Of a stretch of 64,000 nt of DNA, positions 54,845-63,943 are shown piece after piece. How positions within the stretch are numbered: the first letter of the stretch is position 1; each line of letters opens with the position of its first letter. The notes beneath the pieces are model-generated. The model was given only the letters and a program-made list of their open reading frames with translations, was not told the origin of the DNA and did no database searches. The stretch covers positions 1,160,320 through 1,224,319 of the forward strand of contig AAVT01000001.1 in NCBI GenBank assembly GCA_000169075.1, written 5' to 3'. A program made the position numbers and the translations under genes. This DNA comes from a marine gamma proteobacterium HTCC2143. GTDB taxonomy: Bacteria > Pseudomonadota > Gammaproteobacteria > Pseudomonadales > Dasaniaceae.

Positions 54845-56575
54845 TTAGTAAGACGGCGGCTTCTTATAGTATTGTTCGATATCGTCGCGGGTCACTATAC
54901 CATTGTCGGGATAGCTTCCGGATATATAACCCGATACAAAAAGGGCGTTGACCTTGTTATCGTCCATTTTGTTCAAAGCTTGTTTCAAAGTCGCCTGGAT
55001 GTTTAGTGCTGTCAATGGCTGCATAGCAAGTGAGCCGTCTAACAAATACACCGTGTTGTTGCCGATATTTTTTTCAAGGTGATCGATCATATCCACCCCG
55101 GCAATGAGATTGATTGGCCTGTTGGCGTCGTCGATGACAACATACCACTGCGTATTTTCTTTAAGTAATAATTTTGCCTGATCAGCGGTCATTTGTGGTG
55201 GCGTGGTACACAAACTGCGTTGCATGACGCTTGCAACACTGTTTCGCTGCAGTGCTAGGCTCATAGGATCGGTTGGCAGTAATAGTTTAATATGCTGAAA
55301 GACAGTTTGATGAGCTGATTTTTGATTGAACAATTCACTGTTGGTCAAAGTGGCTATTGTGATGGCTAGCATGCCAGGGAAAATCATCGAAGTGTCATTA
55401 CTAAATTCCAGTAAAGCCATTAGGGCGGCTAATGGGGCATTTAAAACAGCACCCATCATGGCGCCCATTCCTAACAAAACATAGAAACTATGGTTTGATG
55501 CGAGATCCGGAAATAAGTTGACCCCCAGGTCACCCATTGCGCTACCGATACAGGCACCAATAAGTAAGTTAGGGCCTATCAGCCCGATGGGCATACCGAG
55601 GCCGCTGCTGGTAGCGGTGGCGATAATTTTAGCGATGATCAACAGGAGCAGTACGGTTAGCGGTAATTTGTTGGCGAGTGCAGCATTCAGGCTGTCATAG
55701 CCAATACCCATTATCTCGGGGACTAGCAACGCGCAGCAACCGGTTATTAGTCCTGCGAGCACCATACGGGGCAATATAGGTTTGTCGTTGTACCGAAGCG
55801 CCGTTTTGAGGATAACCATGAAAAGTGCTGCGCAACATCCGACAGCAAGGCCGAGCAAAGCGATAAAGGGTATTTCCCACAGTGAGGCCATAGATATGGG
55901 AGGGATCGAAAATATCATCTCACTACCATGCACGGCTCTGGTCATCGCCGTGCTGGTGATCGTAGCCAACATCACCGGTATAAACCCTCCGACGGTATAT
56001 TCCAACATCACCACCTCCATAGCGAAAATAACACCGGCAATAGGGGTATTAAATGACGCGGCGATGGCGGCAGCAATGCCACAGCCGACCAGCAGGCGAA
56101 TACTGTTATTAGGCAGCATTAGCTTTTGCCCGAGCAAGCTATTGGCGGCCGCACCAAGGTGAATGGCAGGTCCTTCGCGACCACCCGATTGTCCGGTTGC
56201 GATCGCGAATGCGCCGCCAAAAAATTGTACTAAAGCGTTTTTTAGCGGCAGATGCCCGTGATCCAGATGGAAGCGCGTAATGACATGAACAATACCGGTG
56301 CGAGAATTTTCTGGTTTCATCCGGCTGAGAAATAATCCGATAATAATGGCCCCCATGACAGGTAGCGCAAAATGGGCCCACTGGGGTAAAGCCTCAAAGT
56401 TTTCGGCATCGTTGTTCGGTAGCCAAAGGGCTGATGGGGTCTCTATCAAATATCTGAAAAGAAGTATCACCAACGCACAACTAAACCCCGAGACAACCCC
56501 TAGTATTGACAGAGGAAGTAACGAGTCCGCATCGGCTAAGCGATGACGTGTATTGCGAATCCAATTATTCTGCAT
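54845..56575 (-). CDS. ClC-type chloride channel/transporter with CBS domains
   Basis: The 576-residue protein has the ClC fold with about 17 helices. GQSGGREGPAIHLGAAANSLLGQ at 128–150 contains the gating Glu134. The first selectivity motif, usually GSGIP, reads NSRTGIVHVITRFH. A C-terminal CBS pair runs from about 440 to 576 (SVMQRSLCTTPPQMTADQAKLLL and a second unit with SGYISGSYPDNGIVTRDDI). It moves chloride or other anions, possibly with proton exchange; the altered filter makes ion preference uncertain. HemJ lies just downstream. Confidence 0.88.
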   Translation of the reverse strand: MQNNWIRNTRHRLADADSLLPLSILGVVSGFSCALVILLFRYLIETPSALWLPNNDAENFEALPQWAHFALPVMGAIIIGLFLSRMKPENSRTGIVHVITRFHLDHGHLPLKNALVQFFGGAFAIATGQSGGREGPAIHLGAAANSLLGQKLMLPNNSIRLLVGCGIAAAIAASFNTPIAGVIFAMEVVMLEYTVGGFIPVMLATITSTAMTRAVHGSEMIFSIPPISMASLWEIPFIALLGLAVGCCAALFMVILKTALRYNDKPILPRMVLAGLITGCCALLVPEIMGIGYDSLNAALANKLPLTVLLLLIIAKIIATATSSGLGMPIGLIGPNLLIGACIGSAMGDLGVNLFPDLASNHSFYVLLGMGAMMGAVLNAPLAALMALLEFSNDTSMIFPGMLAITIATLTNSELFNQKSAHQTVFQHIKLLLPTDPMSLALQRNSVASVMQRSLCTTPPQMTADQAKLLLKENTQWYVVIDDANRPINLIAGVDMIDHLEKNIGNNTVYLLDGSLAMQPLTALNIQATLKQALNKMDDNKVNALFVSGYISGSYPDNGIVTRDDIEQYYKKPPSY

Positions 56576-56783
56576 AAAGTGTGAAGAGACTCCTGCTTGC
56601 TCTGTGTTTAAACCGATGCAATGGTCATCAATAGCTTACGATTGCATTTTGATTGCTTTATTATACCGCATCTTTTGAGTGCAACTCGTCATCAGTTTCA
56701 AGAGAGAGCAGTTAGTGCTCTTGATTGTGTGATTAACGTGTGAGATAGATAGGTACAGTAGACGGAATGTGGAGGAAAATTGC

Positions 56784-57824
56784 GTGGTTAAGGTAGGTAT
56801 AGTAGGCGGCACAGGTTATACCGGTGTTGAGTTGTTGCGGATGTTAGTTAATCACCCGGAAGCTGAGGTGGTTGTTATAACGTCGCGTGCAGAAGAAGGG
56901 CTTCGAGTTGACGCACTCTACCCAAGCTTGCGAGGTCATCTGAATATTCGTTTTTCTCACCCAAATCTGGATGTATTAGCTCAGTGTGACGTGGTGTTTT
57001 TTGCCACGCCACACAATGTGGCAATGAACTTAATGCCGCAGTTGTTGGAGCTAGGGACACGGGTTGTGGATTTATCCGCTGACTTCAGAATTCGGGATCA
57101 TAAACTGTGGTCAAAGTGGTATGGTGAGCCCCATGCCTGCCCTGAATTACTATCCCGCGCTGTTTATGGGCTTCCTGAAGTCAATCGTGCGGCCATACGC
57201 GACGCTCAGCTGGTTGCTTGTCCTGGTTGTTACCCAACTTCTGTTCAGTTGGGGCTGTTGCCCTTGCTTGAAAATAATCTGGTGGATGAGCAGCGTTTGA
57301 TAGCCAACGCAACGTCGGGTGTTAGTGGTGCGGGCCGGCAGGCAAAAATCGATAATCTGTTTGCTGAAGTCAGCGATAGTTTTAAGGCTTATGGCATTCC
57401 AGGGCATCGCCATTTACCTGAAATTGAGCAGGGCTTGGGAGACATAGCGGGAAGAGAGGTCAGTGTGACTTTTGCTCCTCATTTGGTGCCTATGGTTCGG
57501 GGAATGCATTCAACCTTGTATGCTGAATTGACCGATAGCGCCGTTACCCTTGAAGAAATTCAGTCATTGTATGAGCAGCGCTTCGAAGACGAACCTTTTG
57601 TCGACGTTTTGCCGGCGGGCAGCCATCCGCAAACGCGCAGTGTGCGTGGCGCTAATCACTGTCGTCTGGCTATTCATAGGCCTCAGGATCGAGACACTTT
57701 AGTGGTTTTATCGGTCATCGATAACTTGGTAAAGGGGGCATCCGGACAGGCCATTCAGAATATGAACATCATGTTGGGATTGGACGAAAACGCTGGTTTG
57801 ACGACAGTAGCGGTAATGCCTTAG
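56784..57824 (+). CDS. argC: N-acetyl-gamma-glutamyl-phosphate reductase
   Basis: The GTG at 56784 follows GGAGGA by seven bases and starts [14 protein letters not shown], the usual ArgC beginning; a GTG five codons upstream adds extra residues. The catalytic Cys lies in [19 protein letters not shown] and the late His in [11 protein letters not shown]. It reduces N-acetylglutamyl phosphate with NADPH in arginine synthesis. It heads the conserved block argC–DUF6776–bactofilin–erpA, with the next gene 22 bases downstream. Confidence 0.95.
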   Translation: MVKVGIVGGTGYTGVELLRMLVNHPEAEVVVITSRAEEGLRVDALYPSLRGHLNIRFSHPNLDVLAQCDVVFFATPHNVAMNLMPQLLELGTRVVDLSADFRIRDHKLWSKWYGEPHACPELLSRAVYGLPEVNRAAIRDAQLVACPGCYPTSVQLGLLPLLENNLVDEQRLIANATSGVSGAGRQAKIDNLFAEVSDSFKAYGIPGHRHLPEIEQGLGDIAGREVSVTFAPHLVPMVRGMHSTLYAELTDSAVTLEEIQSLYEQRFEDEPFVDVLPAGSHPQTRSVRGANHCRLAIHRPQDRDTLVVLSVIDNLVKGASGQAIQNMNIMLGLDENAGLTTVAVMP

Positions 57825-57846
57825 TGATGGCTCGGAGTCGCTAAAC

Positions 57847-58593
57847 ATGTCAGATCCTGTGGGCAGTAAACAATATCGGTCTGTTGTTGTTCAGGAGCAC
57901 TTTGGACGGCATCTCGCACAGCGACTGTTGATTGTATTGTTGCTGATGGCCGTGGCTGTTACTGCATACTGGCTTGGCGGGCGGTCGATGCGCGCCGACT
58001 TTCAGGCCGTTTCAAAGGATTATACCGAGTTAGCGTGGCGTCTGAGTATCGCAGAGGTTGCTCATAAAGAAACGAGTCAGCAGCTGGTTAATCTAGAGGT
58101 TGGGGGTGACATCGATAGACAGGCCGTGAATGACGTGCGCTTATTAGTAAGTGAGTACAAACAAACTATTAATCAGCTTAATGAGGAGATTTCTTTTTAC
58201 AAAGGCTTAATGGCGCCGACAGAGAAAGAGCGCGGGCTGGGCATTCGAAGTTGGGAGATCTATCCGGCCGCCGAGAATAATGTGTTTCAATACAAGCTAG
58301 TGTTGCAGCAACTGGCACTTAAGCACTCGGTGTTAAAGGGCGTGCTGTCAGTAGATATTGTTGGCAAGCAAGATGGAATAGAAGACAGATTATCGCTGGA
58401 TATTCTGTCAGAACAAATTGACGGCCAGGGTGTTAAGCTTCGCTTTAAATATTTTCAATATGTTGAGGGTGAACTGCGGCTACCTCAAGGATTTACCCCC
58501 TACAGCGTGGATATAGTTGCCCGCATTACCTCACCGAAGGCGGTCACAGTAGAAAAGCATTACGGATGGATTGTTCAAAATACATCTGAATAG
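57847..58593 (+). CDS. DUF6776 family membrane-anchored protein
   Basis: The 248-residue protein has one N-terminal membrane helix (LLIVLLLMAVAVTAYWLGG, about residues 29–47), a coiled-coil stretch (EISFYKGLMAPTE region preceded by SEYKQTINQLNEE) and a beta-rich C-terminal periplasmic part. This is the DUF6776 protein that lies between argC and bactofilin genes in many Gammaproteobacteria. Its function is unknown; a partnership with the bactofilin is suggested by constant neighbourhood. The stop falls beyond the start of the longer bactofilin frame. Confidence 0.8.
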   Translation: MSDPVGSKQYRSVVVQEHFGRHLAQRLLIVLLLMAVAVTAYWLGGRSMRADFQAVSKDYTELAWRLSIAEVAHKETSQQLVNLEVGGDIDRQAVNDVRLLVSEYKQTINQLNEEISFYKGLMAPTEKERGLGIRSWEIYPAAENNVFQYKLVLQQLALKHSVLKGVLSVDIVGKQDGIEDRLSLDILSEQIDGQGVKLRFKYFQYVEGELRLPQGFTPYSVDIVARITSPKAVTVEKHYGWIVQNTSE

Positions 58594-58645
58594 CGTCTGT
58601 AGTAAGCACATATTTTTGGAAAGACACCGGATGAAGGGGAGAATA

Positions 58646-59047
58646 ATGGCATTTCAAAGTGGCAATACAACCACGCTGATATCAAAAGAGTCAGAAATTG
58701 TGGGTGATGTAAATTTTAGTGGTGATCTTGAAATTCAAGGGATTATTCGCGGTAACATCTACGCAAAAGCCGATAAAAGTGCCAGTGTTAGAATTGTCGA
58801 GGGTGGACAGGTGGAGGGCGAAATACACTCCCCTAGAATCATCGTCAACGGAGAGATCCGTGGTGACGTCCACAGTAGCGAGCATGTGGAGCTTGCGGCC
58901 AAAGCAAATGTAGAGGGCAATGTTCACTATAACCTAATCGAGATGGTAAAAGGTGCGCAGTTAAACGGGAGCCTTATTTACGCCGGCGCCGCTAAAAAAA
59001 CAGTAGCGATTAAGCCTTCGCAGGGCGCTATTGAACTTGGTCAATAA
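58646..59047 (+). CDS. Bactofilin
   Basis: I use the ATG at 58646, with AGGGGAG five bases upstream, giving 133 residues; a frame from 58571 would overlap the previous gene. The protein has the bactofilin beta-helix pattern: TTLISKESEIVGDVNFSGDLEIQG, then repeated hexapeptide-like units GNIYAKAD, GQVEGEI, GEIRGDV and ANVEGNV. Bactofilins polymerise without nucleotide into cytosolic or membrane-near filaments that position cell-wall enzymes. The C-terminus is short and polar. It is upstream of erpA and follows the DUF6776 protein. Confidence 0.92.
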   Translation: MAFQSGNTTTLISKESEIVGDVNFSGDLEIQGIIRGNIYAKADKSASVRIVEGGQVEGEIHSPRIIVNGEIRGDVHSSEHVELAAKANVEGNVHYNLIEMVKGAQLNGSLIYAGAAKKTVAIKPSQGAIELGQ

Positions 59048-59054
59048 GTATTAG

Positions 59055-59084
59055 TTGACTAAAATGCTGAGGATTACGCATAAT
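59055..59084 (+). promoter_or_regulatory. Promoter of erpA with a possible IscR type-1 site
   Basis: TTGACT (59055–59060) and CATAAT (59079–59084) are separated by 18 bases. The 25 bases from 59051 fit 19 positions of the IscR type-1 consensus (ATASYYGACTRWWWYAGTCRRSTAT), with the left half GTTGACTAAAAT complete and the right half weaker. erpA is an IscR target in E. coli, so repression when Fe–S status is good is plausible. Confidence 0.5.
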
Positions 59085-59128
59085 TCTCTATCAGCTCGAT
59101 CGGGCTAACAGTTTTTTGGAGCAGTCTT

Positions 59129-59482
59129 ATGTCAGCAGTTGAGCAATTTACCCCGCAGGCGCTATTTTTGTCAGAGCGTGCGGTGGCCAAGGTTAAAAGC
59201 CTAATAGCTGAAGAGGCGAATGACGACCTTAAATTGCGAGTTTTTGTAACCGGTGGCGGGTGTTCCGGCTTTTCATACGGATTTACCTTTGATGAGCTGG
59301 TGGCTGATGATGATACGGTCATTGAAACGGAGGGGGTTGTCGCCCTGCTTGATTCGATGAGTTATCAATATCTGGTGGGTGCAGAGGTTGATTATCAGGA
59401 GGGTTTAGAAGGCTCGCGTTTTGTGGCGATAAATCCAAATGCAGATACAACCTGTGGCTGCGGATCTTCTTTTTCTGTTTAA
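59129..59482 (+). CDS. erpA: Iron-sulfur cluster insertion protein ErpA
   Basis: The 117-residue A-type carrier has the three cluster cysteines: Cys45 in [11 protein letters not shown] and Cys109/Cys111 in [10 protein letters not shown]. It receives Fe–S clusters and hands them to apo-proteins such as the IspG/H or respiratory enzymes. A GGAG site lies before the ATG. It is placed between bactofilin and anmK as in Pseudomonas, and converges with anmK. Confidence 0.96.
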   Translation: MSAVEQFTPQALFLSERAVAKVKSLIAEEANDDLKLRVFVTGGGCSGFSYGFTFDELVADDDTVIETEGVVALLDSMSYQYLVGAEVDYQEGLEGSRFVAINPNADTTCGCGSSFSV

Positions 59483-59654
59483 TTTTTTGGCAGGCCCGAT
59501 GACGCGGTTTTGTGCTTCGCGCAGGCCGCTGTCGTAATTGGCGACTGTTCTTTGTTGTTCATTGCAAATAAGTAAAGCAACGCCTGCTCAGCGAAAAAAG
59601 TACCTCTATTTTTAGCTCCTATTGGGCGTACAGAATTGGTTAGCTGTGTGTTGC

Positions 59655-60779
59655 TTAGGGATAGTGAACAGCCCCTAAAATGACTTCCCGCGTCGCGCCA
59701 GTCACGCTGCAGATATTCCCGCTGTTTCTATTCAGTGTTTGCTGTCCAAGCCAGGCAAAGGCTGCCGATTCCACCCATTGTGGAGGTATTCCAAGGGCAG
59801 TGGTGGTGGCAAGGGGGCGAGGCTGAATGAGGGTTTCAATTCGCTGCATTAGGGCCGAATTGTAAGCACCACCGCCACAGATATAAACCTCGTCAACCCC
59901 TGCAGATATGTGGTCGATTTCGCGGGTTATTGTTCTCGCCGTAAATTCAAGCAGAGTCGCTTGAACATCTTCAGCGAGATAGTTTTTGTTCTCTATGACT
60001 TTAGTGAGCCATGCAATATTGAAATCTTCTCTGCCTGTGCTTTTTGGTGTTTCTTTTGCCAAAAAAGGATGGGTAAGCAGTGTGGCAAGTAACGAGTCGT
60101 GTACTTGGCCGGTAGCAGCCCACACACCGTCTTTGTCATAATCTTTCTGCTGATTTCGGTGAATCCATTCGTCCATTAGGATATTACCCGGGCCTGTATC
60201 AAACCCAAAACAGGCTCCCTCACTACCTAAAAAGCTGATGTTTGCCATGCCGCCGATATTGACAATAGCGCGATTAAATCTATTTGATCTAAACGCAGCC
60301 CGGTGGAAGGCCGGCGCCAGCGGTGCCCCTTGGCCTCCGGCAGCAATATCTTTGCGACGGAAGTCCGCAACAGTGGTGATACCTGTTTCGAAGGCGATTG
60401 TATTGGGATCGCCGATTTGAGTAGTAAAACTGTATTCTAATTCTGGTCGGTGGCGAATGGTCTGGCCATGACTACCAATAGCGACCACATTCGCCATGTC
60501 GATATTGTTTTCCCGCAGTAATTGGTTTGTGGCGCGAGAAAATACCAGTCCCAGAGCTCGGTCGGCTGAGCCCATTCGGTCTATTTCATTATCACCTGGT
60601 TGGCAGAGACCAATGAGTTGTTGCCTGAGTTCTTTGGGGAGCGGGTATTCGAGTGCGGCAACCATTTGGAACGTGCCGGTGCTCAGGTCAAATAAGCCCG
60701 CGTCGATGCTGTCCAGGCTGGTGCCGGACATGAGTCCAACATAGAGTTGTGGGGTCACGTTCGAGTAACGCGCAACCAT
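59655..60779 (-). CDS. anmK: 1,6-anhydro-N-acetylmuramic acid kinase
   Basis: The 374-residue ASKHA-fold protein starts YVGLMSGTSLDSIDAGLFDL (phosphate 1), has GSHGQTIRHRPE, and NIGGMANISFLG (phosphate 2), with IAFETGITTVADFRRKDIAAGGQGAPLAP in the substrate part. It opens and phosphorylates anhydro-MurNAc from murein turnover to GlcNAc-type precursors, so it recycles cell wall. It directly follows the M23 peptidase gene, with the adjacent stop and start, so peptidoglycan functions are paired in one operon. Confidence 0.95.
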   Translation of the reverse strand: MVARYSNVTPQLYVGLMSGTSLDSIDAGLFDLSTGTFQMVAALEYPLPKELRQQLIGLCQPGDNEIDRMGSADRALGLVFSRATNQLLRENNIDMANVVAIGSHGQTIRHRPELEYSFTTQIGDPNTIAFETGITTVADFRRKDIAAGGQGAPLAPAFHRAAFRSNRFNRAIVNIGGMANISFLGSEGACFGFDTGPGNILMDEWIHRNQQKDYDKDGVWAATGQVHDSLLATLLTHPFLAKETPKSTGREDFNIAWLTKVIENKNYLAEDVQATLLEFTARTITREIDHISAGVDEVYICGGGAYNSALMQRIETLIQPRPLATTTALGIPPQWVESAAFAWLGQQTLNRNSGNICSVTGATREVILGAVHYP

Positions 60780-62132
60780 CTAAAGAGCGGAGCTGTTTGG
60801 CAGTTGGTCCGCGGTAGCGACACTGCGCTGGTTATTGTAGACAGCTAGTTGCAGTTGCAAGCCACTGATCTGCGCGGTGAAGCGTACTTTTTCTTGACCA
60901 TCAATACTTTTGGCTTTTGGCAGCTTTTTTAATATCGTCCGTGGATTTCGATGTACGCCATTGACCAAAAATTCATAGTGTAAATGTGGGCCAGTCGCAT
61001 AACCTGTTGACCCAACCCAGCCAATAATCTGTCGTTGTTTGACCTTTTGGCCCTGCTTGACGCCACGTTTATTAAGGTGCAAATACTTGGTGGTGTAGTT
61101 GGAACCGTGGTTTATAACGACATAGTGTCCATTCGCTTTGGTATATCCGGATTTAGCGATCCTGCCGTCTCCTGCAGCATAGACGGGTGTTCCCCGCGAG
61201 GCCGCATAGTCGATACCCCGGTGCGGTCGGGTCGTTTTGAAAACCGGGTGCAGTCGTTTGGGGTTAAATCCTGAGCTGATACGGGTAAAGTCTAGAGGGG
61301 CTCGCAAAAATGCTTTTCGCATGCTAACGCCGTTCTCGTTGTAGTAGCCGACACTGCCATCAGGATAGACATAGCGATAAGCGCTGTAAGTTTCTCCACG
61401 ATTGGTAAATTGTGCCGCTAGAATTGGACCGTTGCCTGTTTTTTCGTCGTCTAGAAACTGCTCTTCGTACAATACAGTGAAATTGTCACCGGCTCTGACA
61501 TCATAAACAAAGTCGATAACCCCGCCAAATACGCTGGCAAGCTCCATAATAAGATTCTGTGATAAGCCCGAGCGTTGTGCAGCACTAAAAAGATTGCTGC
61601 TGATGAATGCGCTGCTATAGTTTTGTCTGATTTCTGGTTCACGTTCGATATGAGTAGTAATGAAGCTATCACCGTTGCGTGCGAACAGTGTCGACTTTAG
61701 CTGGGACTGAATATGCTTTAACTGCTGAAGTGTACCCTCAGAGTCTATTTGAAACGCTAACTTTTGGCCCGGATACAGTTTTAACAGACTTTTTGAGTTA
61801 TCGCTGTTGTACATAATCTCATGAACATCACTCGCGGAGAGAGATGCTCGTTGAAAAATCAGTGATAGGTTGTCGCCTTTTTGAACGCTTTGTTCTTCCC
61901 ATACCAAGACGGGGCGTGGTGCAGTCGCCTTTGCGGTTAGCTGTTTTGCTTCCAGTTTTAAGTCAACAGGCAAGCTGATACGCTTAGCCTGAGCGGTTTC
62001 TCCCGGCACTAACAACATAGCGACAAAAATTGCGCTTATAGCGGTGCTTGCAATTGCCAAATGTTTGCGGGGAAACTCTGCTACCAGTTGGCTGAGCCTA
62101 GGTTTCATTCGATTTTTGGTTGCATGCTTCAT
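60780..62132 (-). CDS. M23 family murein peptidase (OapA/LytM domain)
   Basis: Start taken at the ATG at 62132 (residue 7 of the longer frame; another ATG eight codons later is possible). An N-terminal membrane helix (LAIASTAISAIFVAMLLV) anchors the protein in the inner membrane. An OapA/LysM-like domain follows (SVQKGDNLSLIFQRASLSASDVH, about 65–90) and then the LytM peptidase with zinc ligands HRGIDYAA and HLHYEF. The active-site pattern is complete, so it should cut peptidoglycan cross-links. It precedes anmK immediately on the same strand. Confidence 0.92.
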   Translation of the reverse strand: MKHATKNRMKPRLSQLVAEFPRKHLAIASTAISAIFVAMLLVPGETAQAKRISLPVDLKLEAKQLTAKATAPRPVLVWEEQSVQKGDNLSLIFQRASLSASDVHEIMYNSDNSKSLLKLYPGQKLAFQIDSEGTLQQLKHIQSQLKSTLFARNGDSFITTHIEREPEIRQNYSSAFISSNLFSAAQRSGLSQNLIMELASVFGGVIDFVYDVRAGDNFTVLYEEQFLDDEKTGNGPILAAQFTNRGETYSAYRYVYPDGSVGYYNENGVSMRKAFLRAPLDFTRISSGFNPKRLHPVFKTTRPHRGIDYAASRGTPVYAAGDGRIAKSGYTKANGHYVVINHGSNYTTKYLHLNKRGVKQGQKVKQRQIIGWVGSTGYATGPHLHYEFLVNGVHRNPRTILKKLPKAKSIDGQEKVRFTAQISGLQLQLAVYNNQRSVATADQLPNSSAL

Positions 62133-62191
62133 AACGATCGTAACGTTCAATAAGCCGTTTAACGGTTAATAATACATTAAAAAGTAGTTCA

Positions 62192-62216
62192 ATCCCTACT
62201 ATACACAAGTAGGGAT
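62192..62216. repeat. Perfect hairpin in the M23/tyrS divergent region
   Basis: ATCCCTACT (62192–62200) and AGTAGGGAT (62208–62216) pair perfectly with a seven-base loop. It lies 60 bases before the M23 start and about 180 before tyrS. It could be an operator or an RNA structure in the leader. A shorter palindrome CCGTTTAACGG (62155–62165) lies next to it. Confidence 0.4.
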
Positions 62217-62397
62217 GATCACTGATGAGAACCCCTTCACTTCTTCGTCGCTTGCAATTGCAGCGGGTTGAGGTATCGTTCGCGATCTTTGAGGCCGCAT
62301 ATTGAGGGTTTTCCTTATAATAATCAATTGAAGACAGCGGTTTGGGTTTTAGTACAGTTTAATGATCATTACGTTTAGTGCAGGGCAAGAATAGAAT

Positions 62398-63705
62398 ATG
62401 TCGATTAATGGAAAAGCATTGCTGGATGATTTGCGGTCTCGAGGCCTTATCGCTCAGGCCACAGCTGAGCAAGAGCTGGAAGATCACTTAACCGGGGCCT
62501 GTCGCACGCTTTATTGTGGCTTTGACCCCACGGCAGATAGTCTCCATATCGGTAGCTTAGTACCGTTATTGACCTTGCGTCGATTTCAGCAGGCAGGGCA
62601 TAAACCTCTGGCTTTAGTTGGTGGTGCGACGGGTCTGATCGGTGACCCTTCCTTTAAGGCAGAAGAGCGAAAGTTAAATACCCCTGATGTTGTTAGTGAT
62701 TGGGTGGAAAAGCTGAAAGCTCAAGTCGGTCGCTACATTGATTTCGATTGTGGAGACAGTTCCGCTGACGTGGTGAATAATTTGGATTGGGTTGGTGAAA
62801 TGGATGTTTTGAGTTTTCTTCGAGACATCGGCAAGCACTTCCCTGTGAATCAGATGATTAAGAAAGAGTCGGTCAAGCAGCGTATTGATCGTGATGGCGA
62901 TGGTATTTCTTACACTGAGTTCAGTTATATGGTGCTGCAGTCGCTCGACTTCTCCGAGCTCTTTCACAGTAGACATTGCACTTTACAAATCGGTGGCTCT
63001 GATCAATGGGGTAATATTACCGGGGGTGTTGAACTATCTCGGCGGCGATTTGGAGGGCAGGTTTACGGATTAACCTTGCCGTTAGTGACTAAAGCAGATG
63101 GCACTAAATTTGGGAAGTCGGAGACCGGCACCATTTGGCTAGACCCAGCAAAAACGTCGCCCTATGCGTTTTATCAGTTTTGGCTGAATACAGCGGATGC
63201 GGATGCCTACAGATTTTTACGTTATTTTACCTTTTTGTCGGTTGATCAGATTGCGGGTATAGAGCAAGAGGATGCCAAGGCTGAAGGCAGGCCTACCGGT
63301 CAGCGTGTACTTGCGGAAGAGGTTACTCGGTTGGTCCATGGTGACGAAGGCTTGTCCGCCGCTCGGCGCATTTCAAGCTCACTGTTTAGTGGCGATCTCA
63401 GCGAAATGTCAGAGAGCGACTTCCGGCAGTTGCGGTTGGATGGCTTGCCGTCTTCAACATTAGAGCGATCGGACTTTAAAGGACTGTCTTTGACACAAAT
63501 TTTGACCGACAGTGGAATGGCCGCTTCGGGCAAACAGGTCAAAGATGCTCTCGGTAGAAGGTCGGTGCTAATTAACGGCGTTTCGGTTGGTAGTGATGAC
63601 AATATGAATGTTGAAGGCTGCTTGCCAGCGTCACGCGGACTTCATGGTGCCTACTACCTCGTTAAACTTGGCAAGAAAAAATACCATTTGTTTGAAGTCC
63701 TTTAA
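62398..63705 (+). CDS. tyrS: Tyrosyl-tRNA synthetase
   Basis: The 435-residue class I synthetase has the DPTADSLHIGSLVPL (HIGH-type) motif, the tyrosine-binding GGSDQWGNI, and KMSKS-type KFGKSE. An S4 RNA-binding domain ends the protein (GRRSVLINGVSVGS). It charges tRNA-Tyr with tyrosine. The gene follows the M23/anmK block in the standard place near an rRNA operon. The exact promoter is not apparent, though an AT-rich stretch lies near 62330–62370. Confidence 0.96.
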   Translation: MSINGKALLDDLRSRGLIAQATAEQELEDHLTGACRTLYCGFDPTADSLHIGSLVPLLTLRRFQQAGHKPLALVGGATGLIGDPSFKAEERKLNTPDVVSDWVEKLKAQVGRYIDFDCGDSSADVVNNLDWVGEMDVLSFLRDIGKHFPVNQMIKKESVKQRIDRDGDGISYTEFSYMVLQSLDFSELFHSRHCTLQIGGSDQWGNITGGVELSRRRFGGQVYGLTLPLVTKADGTKFGKSETGTIWLDPAKTSPYAFYQFWLNTADADAYRFLRYFTFLSVDQIAGIEQEDAKAEGRPTGQRVLAEEVTRLVHGDEGLSAARRISSSLFSGDLSEMSESDFRQLRLDGLPSSTLERSDFKGLSLTQILTDSGMAASGKQVKDALGRRSVLINGVSVGSDDNMNVEGCLPASRGLHGAYYLVKLGKKKYHLFEVL

Positions 63706-63741
63706 CAGGTTGTATGAAAAGTGTGCTGCAAGCGTTTGTTT

Positions 63742-63761
63742 TTCGGCGATTTTCAGCCGAA
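63742..63761 (+). terminator. Hairpin after tyrS
   Basis: TTCGGC (63742–63747) and GCCGAA (63756–63761) pair perfectly around an eight-base loop. It is 36 bases after the stop. The T-run lies on the 5' side (TTTGTTTTT), so it fits a terminator for opposite-strand transcripts better than for tyrS. Confidence 0.38.
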
Positions 63762-63795
63762 GTGTTAATAATCTAGCGGTTAGTGAAATTAGCCG

Positions 63796-63823
63796 TTGAC
63801 AGCGGCGCGCTTGTCCCTATAAT
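63796..63823 (+). promoter_or_regulatory. Consensus-like promoter P1, probably for an rRNA operon
   Basis: TTGACA (63796–63801) and TATAAT (63818–63823) match the sigma-70 consensus exactly with a 16-base spacer. The following GCGCGCTC is a GC-rich discriminator, as at stringently controlled rRNA promoters. The next gene lies beyond the window, but the position downstream of tyrS is where the rRNA operon starts in Pseudomonas. Confidence 0.75.
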
Positions 63824-63915
63824 GCGCGCTCTCTCGTCAGGTACAGCCTGATTTGAGAGAAGGCAACAAGAACGGTTTGCTCAGTAAGTTCCTTGAATTT
63901 ACTTGAAAAAAACAG

Positions 63916-63943
63916 TTGCCACGGCGAACATACTCTGTATAAT
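63916..63943 (+). promoter_or_regulatory. Consensus-like promoter P2, downstream of P1
   Basis: TTGCCA (63916–63921) and TATAAT (63938–63943) with a 16-base spacer, about 120 bases after P1. The -10 is perfect and the -35 differs at one base. A tandem P1/P2 pair is typical of bacterial rRNA operons. The discriminator TCGCCTCC is again GC-rich. Confidence 0.7.
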
